A DNA stretch of 64,000 nucleotides from Robertmurraya kyonggiensis (GTDB taxonomy: Bacteria; Bacillota; Bacilli; Bacillales; Cytobacillaceae). Position numbers and translations under genes: made by a program. Numbering within the stretch: the first letter of the stretch is position 1; the number at the start of each line of letters is the position of its first letter. Where the stretch lies: NCBI RefSeq assembly GCF_005116465.1, contig NZ_SWBM01000001.1, positions 124,001 to 188,000 on the forward strand, in the 5' to 3' direction. Shown here piece by piece: positions 1-8,310 of this stretch. The notes under the pieces are model-generated. The model was not told the DNA's origin and searched no databases. It saw only the letters and a list, made by a program, of their open reading frames with translations.

Positions 1-1
1 T

Positions 2-523
2 GGAGAATGGGAATTAAATGTCATTCAGACTGATGCCGCGATTAACCCAGGAAATAGCGGTGGAGCACTTATGAACACACAAGGACAAGTCATCGGGATT
101 AATAGTTTGAAAATTTCCGAGAGTGGGGTGGAAGGATTAGGGTTTGCCATCCCAAGTAATGATGTTGTACCGATTGTCAATGAAATCATTCAAACAGGAA
201 AGATTAGTAGACCTTATTTAGGAGTTAGTCTTGCAAGTCTTGAAGAAATCCCACAACAGTATCTACAGAGCCTTCCACAGGATGTAAAAGGTGGAGCAGT
301 GGTTACGTATGTGGATCCTAATTCAGCTGCTGGTCAGGCTGGGATTAGTGTCCAGGATGTCATTGTGGCCATCAATGATCAAGAGGTTACAACGACAAAC
401 GATCTACGAAAATATCTTTATACTGAACTCAACGTTGGTGATGAGGTGGAATTGAAGATTTATAGTGGCAGTGAAGTGAAAAAGGTGAAAGTTAAGTTGA
501 CAAGCAATATTCCAACGAGTTGA
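2..523 (+). CDS. HtrA/DegP-like serine protease, C-terminal part (5' truncated by window edge)
   Basis: The reading frame is open from base 2, so the gene starts outside the window. The visible part holds the catalytic-serine motif GNSGG (Ser codon about 56-58), the end of the trypsin-like domain, and one PDZ domain (roughly the last 100 residues, with [19 protein letters not shown]). This is the HtrA/HtrB/YyxA type: a membrane-anchored protease that degrades or refolds damaged exported proteins at the outer face of the membrane. Bacillus has several paralogues, so I give no symbol. An exporter operon follows after about 200 bases. The catalytic His and Asp lie upstream and cannot be checked. 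Confidence 0.9.
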   Translation, partial: GEWELNVIQTDAAINPGNSGGALMNTQGQVIGINSLKISESGVEGLGFAIPSNDVVPIVNEIIQTGKISRPYLGVSLASLEEIPQQYLQSLPQDVKGGAVVTYVDPNSAAGQAGISVQDVIVAINDQEVTTTNDLRKYLYTELNVGDEVELKIYSGSEVKKVKVKLTSNIPTS

Positions 524-640
524 TCGTTGGAGGGGAAGAGTACCCTTGTTTCAGTATTGGAAGAAAGCTAGGAATGAAAAATTGGAGGTCAGAACGGAAA
601 GAACAGTTCTTAAACATTAGGATACCGATGGATGCGGGCG

Positions 641-677
641 GGGCGAGCTAACCGACAATTTCGGCATAGCTTCGCCC
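641..677 (+). other. long imperfect hairpin upstream of exporter operon
   Basis: The arm GGGCGAGCTA at 641-650 pairs with TAGCTTCGCCC at 667-677 with one bulged base. An inner CCGA (652-655) pairs with TCGG (661-664). No U-run follows, so it is not a standard terminator. It sits 50 bases ahead of the adaptor start and could be a leader structure or a small palindromic repeat. Confidence 0.4.
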
Positions 678-727
678 TAAAAAAAGGTCTAATACTTAAT
701 TTTTTGATTTTTATAGGAGGAAAAACA

Positions 728-1708
728 ATGAAAAAATGGATTTGGATTGGCGTCATCTTGGTCGTTATCGTGGGTGGGAGCCTTTGGTTTTATCAAAGTA
801 AAAAAACAGCTGCTCCTTTAGAAGAACAGCAAGTTATGACGACCACTGTTCAAAAAGGAGACATAAAAGTTCAGGTTAGCGGTTCAGGCTCGGTCTCATC
901 TATTAACAGTTCAGATATTTCTTCGGAATCAGAAGGCATTGTCGATGAGGTTTTAGTCGGAGTGAATGACGTGGTAGAAGAAGGAGACGAACTAGTTACT
1001 TTTACAGATGGAAGTGACCCGATTACTGCTCCGCATGCTGGTACGATTACCTCACTAGATATTGAAGATGGAAGTCGAGTTCAGCTAAGTCAAGTGGTTG
1101 GCCATATAACAGATTATGAAACACTACAAACTACCATTAGTGTGGATGAGCTTGATATCTCAAGTATCAAAGAAGGACAAACTGCTGAAATTACGGCTGA
1201 TGCTTTCCCAGACGAAACGTTCGAAGGAACGGTCACTGCCGTTTCGAAGGAGGGAACATCAACTAATGGAGTATCTAGCTTTATTGTGAATGTACAGCTT
1301 AAGGACCCAAAAGACTTATTAATTGGAATGTCAACTGAAGTAACCATCACAACAGAAAGCAAAGAGGGTGTTCTGTATGTTCCGATTGAATCTGTTCGCG
1401 TGAATGGGGATGAAAAATATGTCATTGTCCAGGAAACAAGTGATAATTCAGAGGCTACAACACAGCAAGTTGTCGAGACAGGAATTAACGATGATCAAAA
1501 CATCGAAATTGTTTCTGGATTATCGGAAGGGCAACTTGTTCAGCTCGCAGTGACCATTAATTCCAATAACCAAGCTCAAGGATATATGCGTGGTAATGGA
1601 GGACAAGGCTTCCCGGGTGCTGGAGGAGGACAAGTTATTCAAGGCCTCCCTAGTGGTGGCACTGGAGGACAAGGATTCTCTGGCGGTGCAGGCAGGGGGA
1701 ATCAATAA
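728..1708 (+). CDS. HlyD/MacA-type membrane-fusion adaptor of an ABC exporter (YknX-like)
   Basis: A 326-residue protein with an N-terminal signal anchor (about residues 4-22), a lipoyl/barrel-sandwich region around residues 40-140, a beta-barrel region and a Gly/Gln-rich tail over the last 45 or so residues. The start is ATG 728, 7 nt after AGGAGG; a longer upstream frame is open but has no ribosome site. Adaptors of this RND/MacA family link an ABC permease to the cell exterior. The ATPase gene overlaps its stop by one base (TAATG), so the two are translationally coupled. The Gly-rich tail is unusual and resembles the Gly/Met/Gln-rich stretch of the small membrane protein at 3639. The substrate is unknown; peptide or toxin export or resistance is inferred only from YknXYZ/MacAB relatives. 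Confidence 0.85.
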   Translation: MKKWIWIGVILVVIVGGSLWFYQSKKTAAPLEEQQVMTTTVQKGDIKVQVSGSGSVSSINSSDISSESEGIVDEVLVGVNDVVEEGDELVTFTDGSDPITAPHAGTITSLDIEDGSRVQLSQVVGHITDYETLQTTISVDELDISSIKEGQTAEITADAFPDETFEGTVTAVSKEGTSTNGVSSFIVNVQLKDPKDLLIGMSTEVTITTESKEGVLYVPIESVRVNGDEKYVIVQETSDNSEATTQQVVETGINDDQNIEIVSGLSEGQLVQLAVTINSNNQAQGYMRGNGGQGFPGAGGGQVIQGLPSGGTGGQGFSGGAGRGNQ

Positions 1709-2448
1709 TGACCCAACCAGTGATTGAAATAAAAAATCTAACAAAAACCTATGAACTAGGTGGGGAAACGATTCATGCCCTAGAGGATGTCTCGTTGCAT
1801 ATCAATGATGGGGATTTTATCTCCATCATTGGCCCATCCGGCTCAGGAAAATCTACGTTCATGAACATGATTGGTTGTCTCGACAAACCTGACTCTGGAG
1901 AATATCTAATCGAAGGTAAGAATGTTGCCAAAATGAATGATAATGAGCTAGCAACGATTCGTAATGTAAAAATAGGATTTATTTTTCAAAACTTTAACCT
2001 TTTAAACAAACTAACAGCTCTTGAAAATGTGGAACTTCCGCTTATATATAGGGGATTGAGTGCAAAGGATCGGAAAGAAAAAGCCTTATCCTGTCTGAAA
2101 TTAGTAGGATTGGAAGACCGATGGGGCCATTTACCTACTCAACTCTCAGGTGGACAACAGCAGAGGGTTGCTATCGCAAGAGCGCTTGCAGGGGATCCAA
2201 CAGTCCTTCTTGCTGATGAACCTACAGGAGCATTGGATAGTAAGACTAGTAATGATGTGCTACAACTACTGAAACAATTAAACGAAAAAGGACATATCAT
2301 TGTTCTGATTACCCATGACTTAGAAGTAGCAAAACAAGCAAAGCGGATTGTACGAATCCATGATGGACAATTGTATGAAAATGGAGGTGACTGGTTTGAA
2401 CCTAATAGAATCTATCAAGATGGCCTTAAAGAGTATCAGAAACAATAA
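1708..2448 (+). CDS. ABC exporter ATPase, LolD/MacB/YknY type
   Basis: A 246-residue nucleotide-binding protein. Walker A GPSGSGKST is at about residues 42-50, the Q-loop follows FQNFNLL, the ABC signature LSGGQQQR is near residue 146, and Walker B VLLADEPTGALD is near residue 166. The LNKLTALENVELPL and DEPTGALDSKT patterns are typical of the LolD/MacB subfamily, which powers lipoprotein, peptide or macrolide efflux through a separate four-helix permease. It is the middle gene of a coupled adaptor-ATPase-permease operon: its ATG overlaps the adaptor stop, and the permease start lies inside its 3' end. Confidence 0.93.
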   Translation: MTQPVIEIKNLTKTYELGGETIHALEDVSLHINDGDFISIIGPSGSGKSTFMNMIGCLDKPDSGEYLIEGKNVAKMNDNELATIRNVKIGFIFQNFNLLNKLTALENVELPLIYRGLSAKDRKEKALSCLKLVGLEDRWGHLPTQLSGGQQQRVAIARALAGDPTVLLADEPTGALDSKTSNDVLQLLKQLNEKGHIIVLITHDLEVAKQAKRIVRIHDGQLYENGGDWFEPNRIYQDGLKEYQKQ

Positions 2449-3565
2449 ACTTCGCTCTTTCCTAACAATGCTTGGGATTATTATTGGGGTTGCATCAGTC
2501 ATTACATTGGTCGGAGTCGGACAAGGTTCCTCAAAATCTGTTACAGACGAAATCGGAAGCCTTGGAACAAATCTATTAACACTCAGTGTAACAGATACGG
2601 ACTCTGTACAACTGGAAGAAGATGACCTAGGGCGATTTGAGGAATTAAATACAATTGCAGAAGTGGCACCAATTGTTTCTGGAAGAGTGTTGGCGAAATA
2701 TGGTGAAAACTCTGCCCAGGTTTCGATTACTGGGACTACTTCCTCCTACCTATCTGTAAGGGGATTGTCACTAAGTCAAGGTCGCTTTTTATCAGACATG
2801 GATGATGAATTAAGACAAAAAGTTGTTGTGCTAGGTGCTGACACAGCAGACACTTTATTTCCTAGAGCAAATCCTCTTGATGAAAGCGTCAAAATAAATG
2901 GAGTCTCTTATAAAGTGGTCGGTGTATTACAGTCGATAGGTAGTTCACTAGGTTCAAGTGGAGATAGTGTCATTATTGCACCACTATCTACTACCCAAAG
3001 ATTAATTCAGGATACAACTATTGGGACTGTTTATTTGAACGCGGAAAATAGCGATTCTGTCAATTTTGCGAAATTACAGGTTCAAGGAGTCATGACAACT
3101 TTATTTCCAAATATGAGTGATGCTTACTCTATTTCTAGCCAAGAAGATTTAATGGAGACGATGAGTTCTGTGTCTGATACGATGACACTCATGCTAGGAG
3201 GAATTGCGAGTATTTCCTTACTTGTCGGCGGAATAGGTGTTATGAACATTATGCTTGTATCGGTATCAGAACGTACTAAGGAAATTGGAATTCGCAAAGC
3301 CATTGGTGCGAAAAGAAAGTCCATATTGTTACAGTTCCTTATTGAAGCTGTCGTATTAAGTATGATTGGTGGCTTAATCGGAATTCTTCTAGGATACGGT
3401 GTATCAAAGGGGCTTGAGGTATTCGCTAGTATGACGATTTCGTATTCATTGAACGTTGCCTTATTCTCCTTTTTATTTTCATGTGCTATTGGAATTATCT
3501 TTGGCGTGTTCCCTGCCAATAAAGCTTCGAAGCTGGATCCAATCCTTGCTTTAAGGCAGGAATAA
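2396..3565 (+). CDS. MacB/YknZ-type ABC exporter permease
   Basis: A 389-residue FtsX/MacB-fold permease: one N-terminal membrane helix (SFLTMLGIIIGVASVITLVG), a large extracellular MacB-PCD domain (residues about 50-240), and three C-terminal helices including the family motif SVSERTKEIGIRKAIGAKR. I place the start at TTG 2396, 8 nt after GGAGG at 2383. The open frame continues 48 nt upstream but has no ribosome site and would lengthen the overlap with the ATPase. The retained overlap is 53 nt. With the adaptor and ATPase this completes a YknXYZ/MacAB-like exporter. No YknW-type partner is visible. Confidence 0.9.
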   Translation: MNLIESIKMALKSIRNNKLRSFLTMLGIIIGVASVITLVGVGQGSSKSVTDEIGSLGTNLLTLSVTDTDSVQLEEDDLGRFEELNTIAEVAPIVSGRVLAKYGENSAQVSITGTTSSYLSVRGLSLSQGRFLSDMDDELRQKVVVLGADTADTLFPRANPLDESVKINGVSYKVVGVLQSIGSSLGSSGDSVIIAPLSTTQRLIQDTTIGTVYLNAENSDSVNFAKLQVQGVMTTLFPNMSDAYSISSQEDLMETMSSVSDTMTLMLGGIASISLLVGGIGVMNIMLVSVSERTKEIGIRKAIGAKRKSILLQFLIEAVVLSMIGGLIGILLGYGVSKGLEVFASMTISYSLNVALFSFLFSCAIGIIFGVFPANKASKLDPILALRQE

Positions 3566-3576
3566 TACAATGTATG

Positions 3577-3609
3577 GCTAACCATCTGACGAATGCTTAG
3601 ATGGTTAGC
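3577..3609 (+). terminator. stem-loop after exporter permease, weak terminator
   Basis: GCTAACCATCT (3577-3587) pairs perfectly with AGATGGTTAGC (3599-3609), starting 12 nt after the permease stop. The following bases (TTCAATT) are only mildly U-rich, so it may be a partial terminator or a processing/stability stem that lowers expression of the downstream small membrane protein. Confidence 0.5.
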
Positions 3610-3638
3610 TTCAATTAAAAATGTTGGGAGAGATTGAT

Positions 3639-4046
3639 TTGAAAAAAGCAAAAAAATGGGTTGGTATTTTAGCGTTGGCATTTCTTATCGTGCAATCAAC
3701 TGTTGGAATTATTAATTACACCCAAACAGGAGGTCAACAAAATTTTCAAGGTAGAATGGAAAGAATGAATGGTGGTGGCATGCCGCCTCAAATGAACCAG
3801 GAAGGCACTACTGGAGATACTTCAGGAACAGTTGCAAATACAGAGCAACCACAATTTCCACAAAATGGAGAGATGACGAACCTTAACGGGAATTTTGAAA
3901 GACTGTCTGGCTCTACTTCCTTTTTAAGAAACCTTGAAAATGGAGTAGTAGGTGTCATCTTGGATGGGTTATCTCTTTTATTGGTTGTTGCTTGGATTGT
4001 GTTATCCGTATTAATGAGAAAACACGATAAAACTCCAGAGGTATAA
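3639..4046 (+). CDS. small membrane protein with Gly/Met/Gln-rich extracytoplasmic linker
   Basis: I do not recognise the family. The 135 residues contain a first membrane helix (about residues 6-24), a low-complexity hydrophilic stretch rich in Gly, Met, Pro, Gln and Asn (about 28-85), and a second helix (about 103-125). The start is taken as TTG 3639, 6-8 nt after GGGAGAG; an upstream ATG at 3621 precedes that ribosome site. It lies between the exporter permease and a secreted cadherin-like protein on the same strand. Its linker composition recalls the adaptor tail, so an accessory role in the exporter is a reasonable inference and no more. Confidence 0.65.
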   Translation: MKKAKKWVGILALAFLIVQSTVGIINYTQTGGQQNFQGRMERMNGGGMPPQMNQEGTTGDTSGTVANTEQPQFPQNGEMTNLNGNFERLSGSTSFLRNLENGVVGVILDGLSLLLVVAWIVLSVLMRKHDKTPEV

Positions 4047-4066
4047 ATCGGGGGAGATGACTCAAT

Positions 4067-5236
4067 ATGAAATTAAAGAAAAGGGCAAAAGTCATTACCG
4101 TTGGAACCATTATTCTATTCGCAAATATTTATCCATATCCGCTCCTTCATTCAAGTGCGGAAGAAATATCCTTAGTTGAAAACACCGTTCAACTAAAGTC
4201 ATTAACCATTTCAGAATTTCAGTTGAATCAAACTTTTTCATCTGATGTGAGTTCGTACACGGCAAATGTGTCAAATGAAGTTGAACGTATGAGTTTAAGA
4301 CTCGAAACGAAGGATGAGACATCATCTGTAACCATTAATGGGGAGATAGTAGAAAGTGGAGTCGAAACGGTTCTCCCTCTAGAAACAGGAGAGAATATTT
4401 TTCACATTGTGGTAACCAATGGTACCGAAACTAGCACTTATACCTTAACAGTTATTCGGGCACCAAATGATAACAACCAATTAGCGAACATAATGTTATC
4501 TAGCGGAGAGCTTGCGTTTGAACCGGCTGTTACTCATTATAATGTAAACGTAGATTCCAAGATTAGTAACATCACAATCAAACCAAAAGTAGCTGCTGAG
4601 ACATCTACTGCAAAAATTAATGGGGATGTCATTGGTGAAAAAGGGTATACAATGGAGCTTCCAGTCGGTAACTCTGTTGTAAGCATTGTCGTAACGGCAG
4701 AAGATGGTGCAGAGAGAACATATCAAATTACAATTAATAGAGCAGAAGAAAAAAACAATTCCAATGATAAAGATATAGAGGGGCAGAAACAAAATCCGGA
4801 TTCCAAAGTTAATGAGGAGAAGACACCGATACAAAACCCGGACAATAGTAATCAAACAGATCGTCTTGATTCGCCCCAACAATCACAAAATAATAGGACA
4901 ATGCCTACTATGTCAGGTAGCTTTGGCACAGAAGTGGAAGAACAGACAAAAGCAAACCTAAGCAATTTAACAATATCAGATGGGACTTGGGACAATTCTT
5001 TTACTTCAGAAGAGTACACCTATCATATTGCAGTAGATACTGATGTTACTAGTGTAACAATTGAAGGAAATCCTGAGGAAAATGATGCAGAGTTGACGAT
5101 TGATGGTATCGAAACAACAAATAGTGCTACTGTAGCCATTGGTGATGTAGCTCAAACCGTTATATCAGTTGCGGTTACCTACGAAAACGATCGAAAAACG
5201 TATGTCCTTGTATTTGATAAGGACATTGATGATTGA
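4067..5236 (+). CDS. secreted protein with three cadherin-like beta-sandwich domains
   Basis: A 389-residue protein with an N-terminal signal sequence (about residues 1-31) and three repeats of the cadherin-like beta-sandwich type (PF12733-like): about 42-130, 135-225 and 300-388. Each has an L-x-x-L-T-I-S opening, a Y-T-A/Y-N-V/Y-H-I strand and a T-Y-x-L/I-x-x-x-R/D ending. Repeats 2 and 3 are joined by an Asn/Gln/Pro-rich linker. No sortase motif or C-terminal anchor is seen, so it is probably secreted or wall-associated. The start ATG is well placed after GGGGGAG. It is last in the run of genes after the exporter and may be an extracellular partner or a cargo; binding specificity cannot be read. 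Confidence 0.75.
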   Translation: MKLKKRAKVITVGTIILFANIYPYPLLHSSAEEISLVENTVQLKSLTISEFQLNQTFSSDVSSYTANVSNEVERMSLRLETKDETSSVTINGEIVESGVETVLPLETGENIFHIVVTNGTETSTYTLTVIRAPNDNNQLANIMLSSGELAFEPAVTHYNVNVDSKISNITIKPKVAAETSTAKINGDVIGEKGYTMELPVGNSVVSIVVTAEDGAERTYQITINRAEEKNNSNDKDIEGQKQNPDSKVNEEKTPIQNPDNSNQTDRLDSPQQSQNNRTMPTMSGSFGTEVEEQTKANLSNLTISDGTWDNSFTSEEYTYHIAVDTDVTSVTIEGNPEENDAELTIDGIETTNSATVAIGDVAQTVISVAVTYENDRKTYVLVFDKDIDD

Positions 5237-5246
5237 TAAGCCAAAG

Positions 5247-5286
5247 AAAAGGCTGTTTCAAAGTACGACTTTGGAACAGCCTTTTC
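5247..5286. terminator. bidirectional intrinsic terminator
   Basis: The arms at 5247-5264 and 5268-5285 form a nearly perfect 18-bp stem with a three-base loop, flanked by A-run and T-run. It lies between the stops of the convergent cadherin-like gene (+) and His-rich gene (-) and can end both transcripts. Confidence 0.85.
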
Positions 5287-5289
5287 CAT

Positions 5290-5940
5290 CTAATTGCTAC
5301 TATTTTCGTTTACACTTTGTTGTGCTTCTGTTTTAAATTTGTTTAATTCCTTATGAAGGTCCTCCATATTGACATCTAAAGTATCGAGAACATCATGAAA
5401 GGATTTTCCGTCTTTTTTCAAGGCGACGATCTCATCTAATGATTTGCCACTTACCTTTGCAAGGGCTGCCGCACCAATTAGAAAGCGCAAATGTAAACCG
5501 TCTTTAATGTAAGCATCAATTTCTTCGGTTTTTTTGTTCGTATAGCTAGCTAAGTATTCTTTTACTGCAGGTTCATTGTTTTTTACAAATTCCTTCCACT
5601 GAATCATCGATTCTATACGCTCTAATTCTTCTTTATCAACACCGAGCTTCTCAGCTGTTTTCTCCCAAGATTGTGTTTCTTTATGTATATCTAGTACTTC
5701 ATCAATTTTCTTATTCGACTTCTTACTTAGCATAGCTGCCCTAAAAATATCGGCTTTCGTGTATCCTTTGTCTTCTAATTCTTTTACTTGTTCACGTTCA
5801 AGCAATTTGTGGTGTTGTTTATGATGATGCTCCATTTTATGTTCATGATCATGTTTTTCAGGGGCAGCCTGTGCAAATTGAGCCGGATACCAGGTCAACC
5901 CAACCATCAAGCTCATCAAAATTATTCCTATTTTCTTCAA
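5290..5940 (-). CDS. secreted His-rich protein of unknown function
   Basis: I do not recognise the family. The 216 residues begin with a signal peptide (KKIGIILMSLMVGL... cleaved near AQAA, about residue 25). A strongly His-rich block follows at about residues 27-46 (HDHEHKMEHHHKQHHK). The rest is helical and charged, with three repeats of a K(S)-x-D-E-(I/V) type motif. The start TTG 5940 follows AAAGGAGAG by 8 nt; the frame upstream lacks a ribosome site. The His cluster suggests metal binding (Zn, Cu or Ni) outside the cell, but this is inference. It is convergent with the cadherin-like gene. Confidence 0.65.
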   Translation of the reverse strand: MKKIGIILMSLMVGLTWYPAQFAQAAPEKHDHEHKMEHHHKQHHKLLEREQVKELEDKGYTKADIFRAAMLSKKSNKKIDEVLDIHKETQSWEKTAEKLGVDKEELERIESMIQWKEFVKNNEPAVKEYLASYTNKKTEEIDAYIKDGLHLRFLIGAAALAKVSGKSLDEIVALKKDGKSFHDVLDTLDVNMEDLHKELNKFKTEAQQSVNENSSN

Positions 5941-6061
5941 AACGTGTTCTCTCCTTTTGTTCATAATGTAATACGAACATAGGTTAACCATAATTTGCTA
6001 AATTATGAGGTGAAAATAAAATATATTGAAGAGGAATGTTTCATTCGAATGTTTAAGGGGT

Positions 6062-6094
6062 AAAAAAAATCATCCCCCAAACGAATGGGGGATG
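6062..6094 (-). terminator. intrinsic terminator of CNNM/CorC gene
   Basis: CATCCCCCA (6071-6079) pairs with TGGGGGATG (6086-6094). Read on the minus strand the stem is followed by eight U residues. It lies directly after the stop of the upstream-transcribed membrane protein gene. Confidence 0.9.
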
Positions 6095-6098
6095 AGAC

Positions 6099-7451
6099 TT
6101 ATGAGACGATAGAAGAATTGGTTAAGGGTATATTTTTAATGTCCTGTACTGTCTCTTCTTCTAACTTTGTCACTTCGAGGTATTTAATATGGTGTTCTTC
6201 CATTTCAAGAATCGTAAATACATAGGAATCATTGATGATAGAATCTCCCTCTTGCACTTCGAAATTCTCTGTTAATATCCAACCACCAATGGTGTCAACA
6301 TCTTCATCATTAATTTCAAGTCCAAGTAAGTCATTTACTTCACTGACTAATACTTTGGAGTCAAAAATATAGTGGTCGTCACTAATTTTTCTGACTTCAG
6401 AAATCTCATCCATATCGAATTCATCTCGGATTTCACCAACGATTTCTTCGATAATGTCCTCAACAGTTACAAGCCCAGATGTACCACCATATTCATCCAT
6501 TAATATCGCCATATGAATACGTTCCTTCTGCATTTTGATTAACAGATCACCAATCGGTACAGTATCAATTACGCGAATAATTGGGCGGATATAGGATGCT
6601 AATGATTGAGTAGCAATTTCTGGATGATTTAATAAATCCGTCATCACTTCTTTTAGGTTGATTAAACCAATAATATGGTCCTTATCGCCATCAATGACAG
6701 GATAGCGAGTAAATTTTTCAACATACATAACTTCGATGAACGTTTTAATCGTATCATCCTTTGATAATGAAACGATTTCCGTTCGAGGAACCATAATTTC
6801 CTTTGCGATTCTATCGTCAAATTCAAAAATTTTATTTACATACTTAAACTCTGATTGGTTAATTTCACCACTTTTATAACTTTCGGACAAAATGAGTCGA
6901 AGTTCTTCTTCAGAATGTGCTTCTTCACTTTCCTTCGCAGGTTTTAGTCCAAACCATCCAACGATCACTCTAGCAGATCCATTTAACGCCCAGATGAATG
7001 GATAGAACAAGCGATAGAACCAAATGAGTGCTCTTGCCACAAACAAAGTTACTTTTTCAGCTTTACGAATCGCAACTGTTTTAGGAGCAAGCTCACCAAC
7101 GACAACATGGAGAAATGTGATAAACACAAACGCAATAACGCCAGAAATTACATGGGACAGTGCAGGTGCAATAGATAAATCTTCTAATAGAGGATCAAGC
7201 ATCTCTGCAATAGTTGGTTCTCCTAACCAACCAATTCCTAACGCTGTAACTGTAATTCCAAGCTGACAAGCCGATAAGTATTCGTCAAGATGAGTAATGA
7301 TTTTTTTCGCAGCAATGGCACCTCTGCTGCCTTCTTCAATCAATTGATCTACTCTTGAACTTCTTATCCTAATGATCGCAAATTCTGAAGCGACAAAAAA
7401 TGCCGTAAAAGCAATCAAAATGGCTAACAAAACCAAGTTAAATATGTCCAA
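6099..7451 (-). CDS. CNNM/CorC-family membrane protein (DUF21-CBS-CBS-CorC_HlyC; YhdP-like)
   Basis: A 450-residue protein: DUF21/CNNM transmembrane domain (about residues 1-185, with TAFFVASEFAI near the N-terminus), two CBS domains (about 205-330) and a CorC/HlyC C-terminal domain (about 345-430). These proteins are linked to magnesium export or divalent-metal homeostasis. I prefer the TTG at 7451, 7 nt after AAGGA, because the family normally starts at this point; a TTG at 7472 is the alternative. A MerR gene lies upstream on the same strand, the same pairing as yhdP-yhdQ in B. subtilis. Confidence 0.85.
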   Translation of the reverse strand: MDIFNLVLLAILIAFTAFFVASEFAIIRIRSSRVDQLIEEGSRGAIAAKKIITHLDEYLSACQLGITVTALGIGWLGEPTIAEMLDPLLEDLSIAPALSHVISGVIAFVFITFLHVVVGELAPKTVAIRKAEKVTLFVARALIWFYRLFYPFIWALNGSARVIVGWFGLKPAKESEEAHSEEELRLILSESYKSGEINQSEFKYVNKIFEFDDRIAKEIMVPRTEIVSLSKDDTIKTFIEVMYVEKFTRYPVIDGDKDHIIGLINLKEVMTDLLNHPEIATQSLASYIRPIIRVIDTVPIGDLLIKMQKERIHMAILMDEYGGTSGLVTVEDIIEEIVGEIRDEFDMDEISEVRKISDDHYIFDSKVLVSEVNDLLGLEINDEDVDTIGGWILTENFEVQEGDSIINDSYVFTILEMEEHHIKYLEVTKLEEETVQDIKNIPLTNSSIVS

Positions 7452-7524
7452 ATAAGTTTCCTTATCTCGCAAAATACGAGTAAGGAGTCACCTCCCGATA
7501 ATTTAAAAAATGTTTTTGATTTTC

Positions 7525-7956
7525 TTAACTTGTTAATTCGGAAAGGGATTTTAGCAACACTTCACTTTCAGTATTGAGCAATTTGGAATAGCTTTCGACC
7601 TGGCCAGATTCGAGACTCTCAAACAAAGGAATCAGAACGTTTAGGTCTGTTTGTAGCTGCTTCATTTGCTGGGTTACTGATTGGATATGTTTTTTTAATT
7701 CCCCTTCATGTACTTCTTTTAACTTCTTCATTTCTAGTTTTCTTTTAATCTCTTCTAAAGGAATATGGAGATTCTTGCATTCTTCAATAAACTTCAAATC
7801 CTCTAGATCTTGATGTGTGTATATCCGATAATTTGATTTTGAGCGTTGTGCCTTTAAAAGACCAATACTAGTATAGTAATCAATGGTTCTCTTTGATAAG
7901 TTGGCTAAGTTTGCTAGTTCGCCAATACGATAGACAGCCCCATCATACCACCTCAA
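7525..7956 (-). CDS. MerR-family transcriptional regulator (YhdQ-like)
   Basis: The winged-helix MerR DNA-binding domain (YRIGELANLANLSKRTIDYY, then GLL...SNYRIY) is followed by a coiled-coil dimerisation helix and a C-terminal effector segment of about 60 residues. No Cys pair for metal sensing is seen near the C-terminus; the only Cys is in EECKNL. The start is uncertain: TTG 7956 is in frame but has a poorly spaced SD, whereas the better GAGGTGG-ATGATG arrangement just downstream is one base out of frame. A promoter lies inside the longer open frame, so that longer version is excluded. It probably regulates the CNNM gene downstream. Confidence 0.75.
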   Translation of the reverse strand: MRWYDGAVYRIGELANLANLSKRTIDYYTSIGLLKAQRSKSNYRIYTHQDLEDLKFIEECKNLHIPLEEIKRKLEMKKLKEVHEGELKKHIQSVTQQMKQLQTDLNVLIPLFESLESGQVESYSKLLNTESEVLLKSLSELTS

Positions 7957-7975
7957 TCCTAAACTTATAATTAAA

Positions 7976-8004
7976 ATTATAAGGAAACAAAACCATACAG
8001 TCAA
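7976..8004 (-). promoter_or_regulatory. sigma-A promoter of the MerR gene
   Basis: On the minus strand TTGACT (8004-7999) is separated by 17 bp from TATAAT (7981-7976). Transcription would begin near 7969, only about 13 nt ahead of the proposed TTG start. Confidence 0.75.
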
Positions 8005-8310
8005 ACGTTTCGGTTGTGAAAAAGATGTTACCTATAGTTTATTATAAACGAAGAGTAATATGAACAAATTTGCTGTTTTTAGCAGTAAATACCTATAAAA
8101 TTAGGTGAAACAAGGGCTGTGGGTTAGGTATTCTTACAAGGAAAATGGCTGTATGATTTATGTAGTGGTAATGTGGAAAGGTTTGATTAGAATCATGGAA
8201 TAGTTGTCTTTCATCACGTACTAATGAGAACATAATGAAGCATTGACATAAGAGTGTGTCCTCATAAATAAGCTGCCACTCCCGTTCATTTTTAAAACTC
8301 TACTAGCCTA
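8005..8310. other. 306-bp intergenic stretch, nothing recognised
   Basis: The region between the MerR promoter and the 3' end of the acetyltransferase gene holds no convincing open frame, repeat or stem with a U-run. It is AT-rich. Confidence 0.5.
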
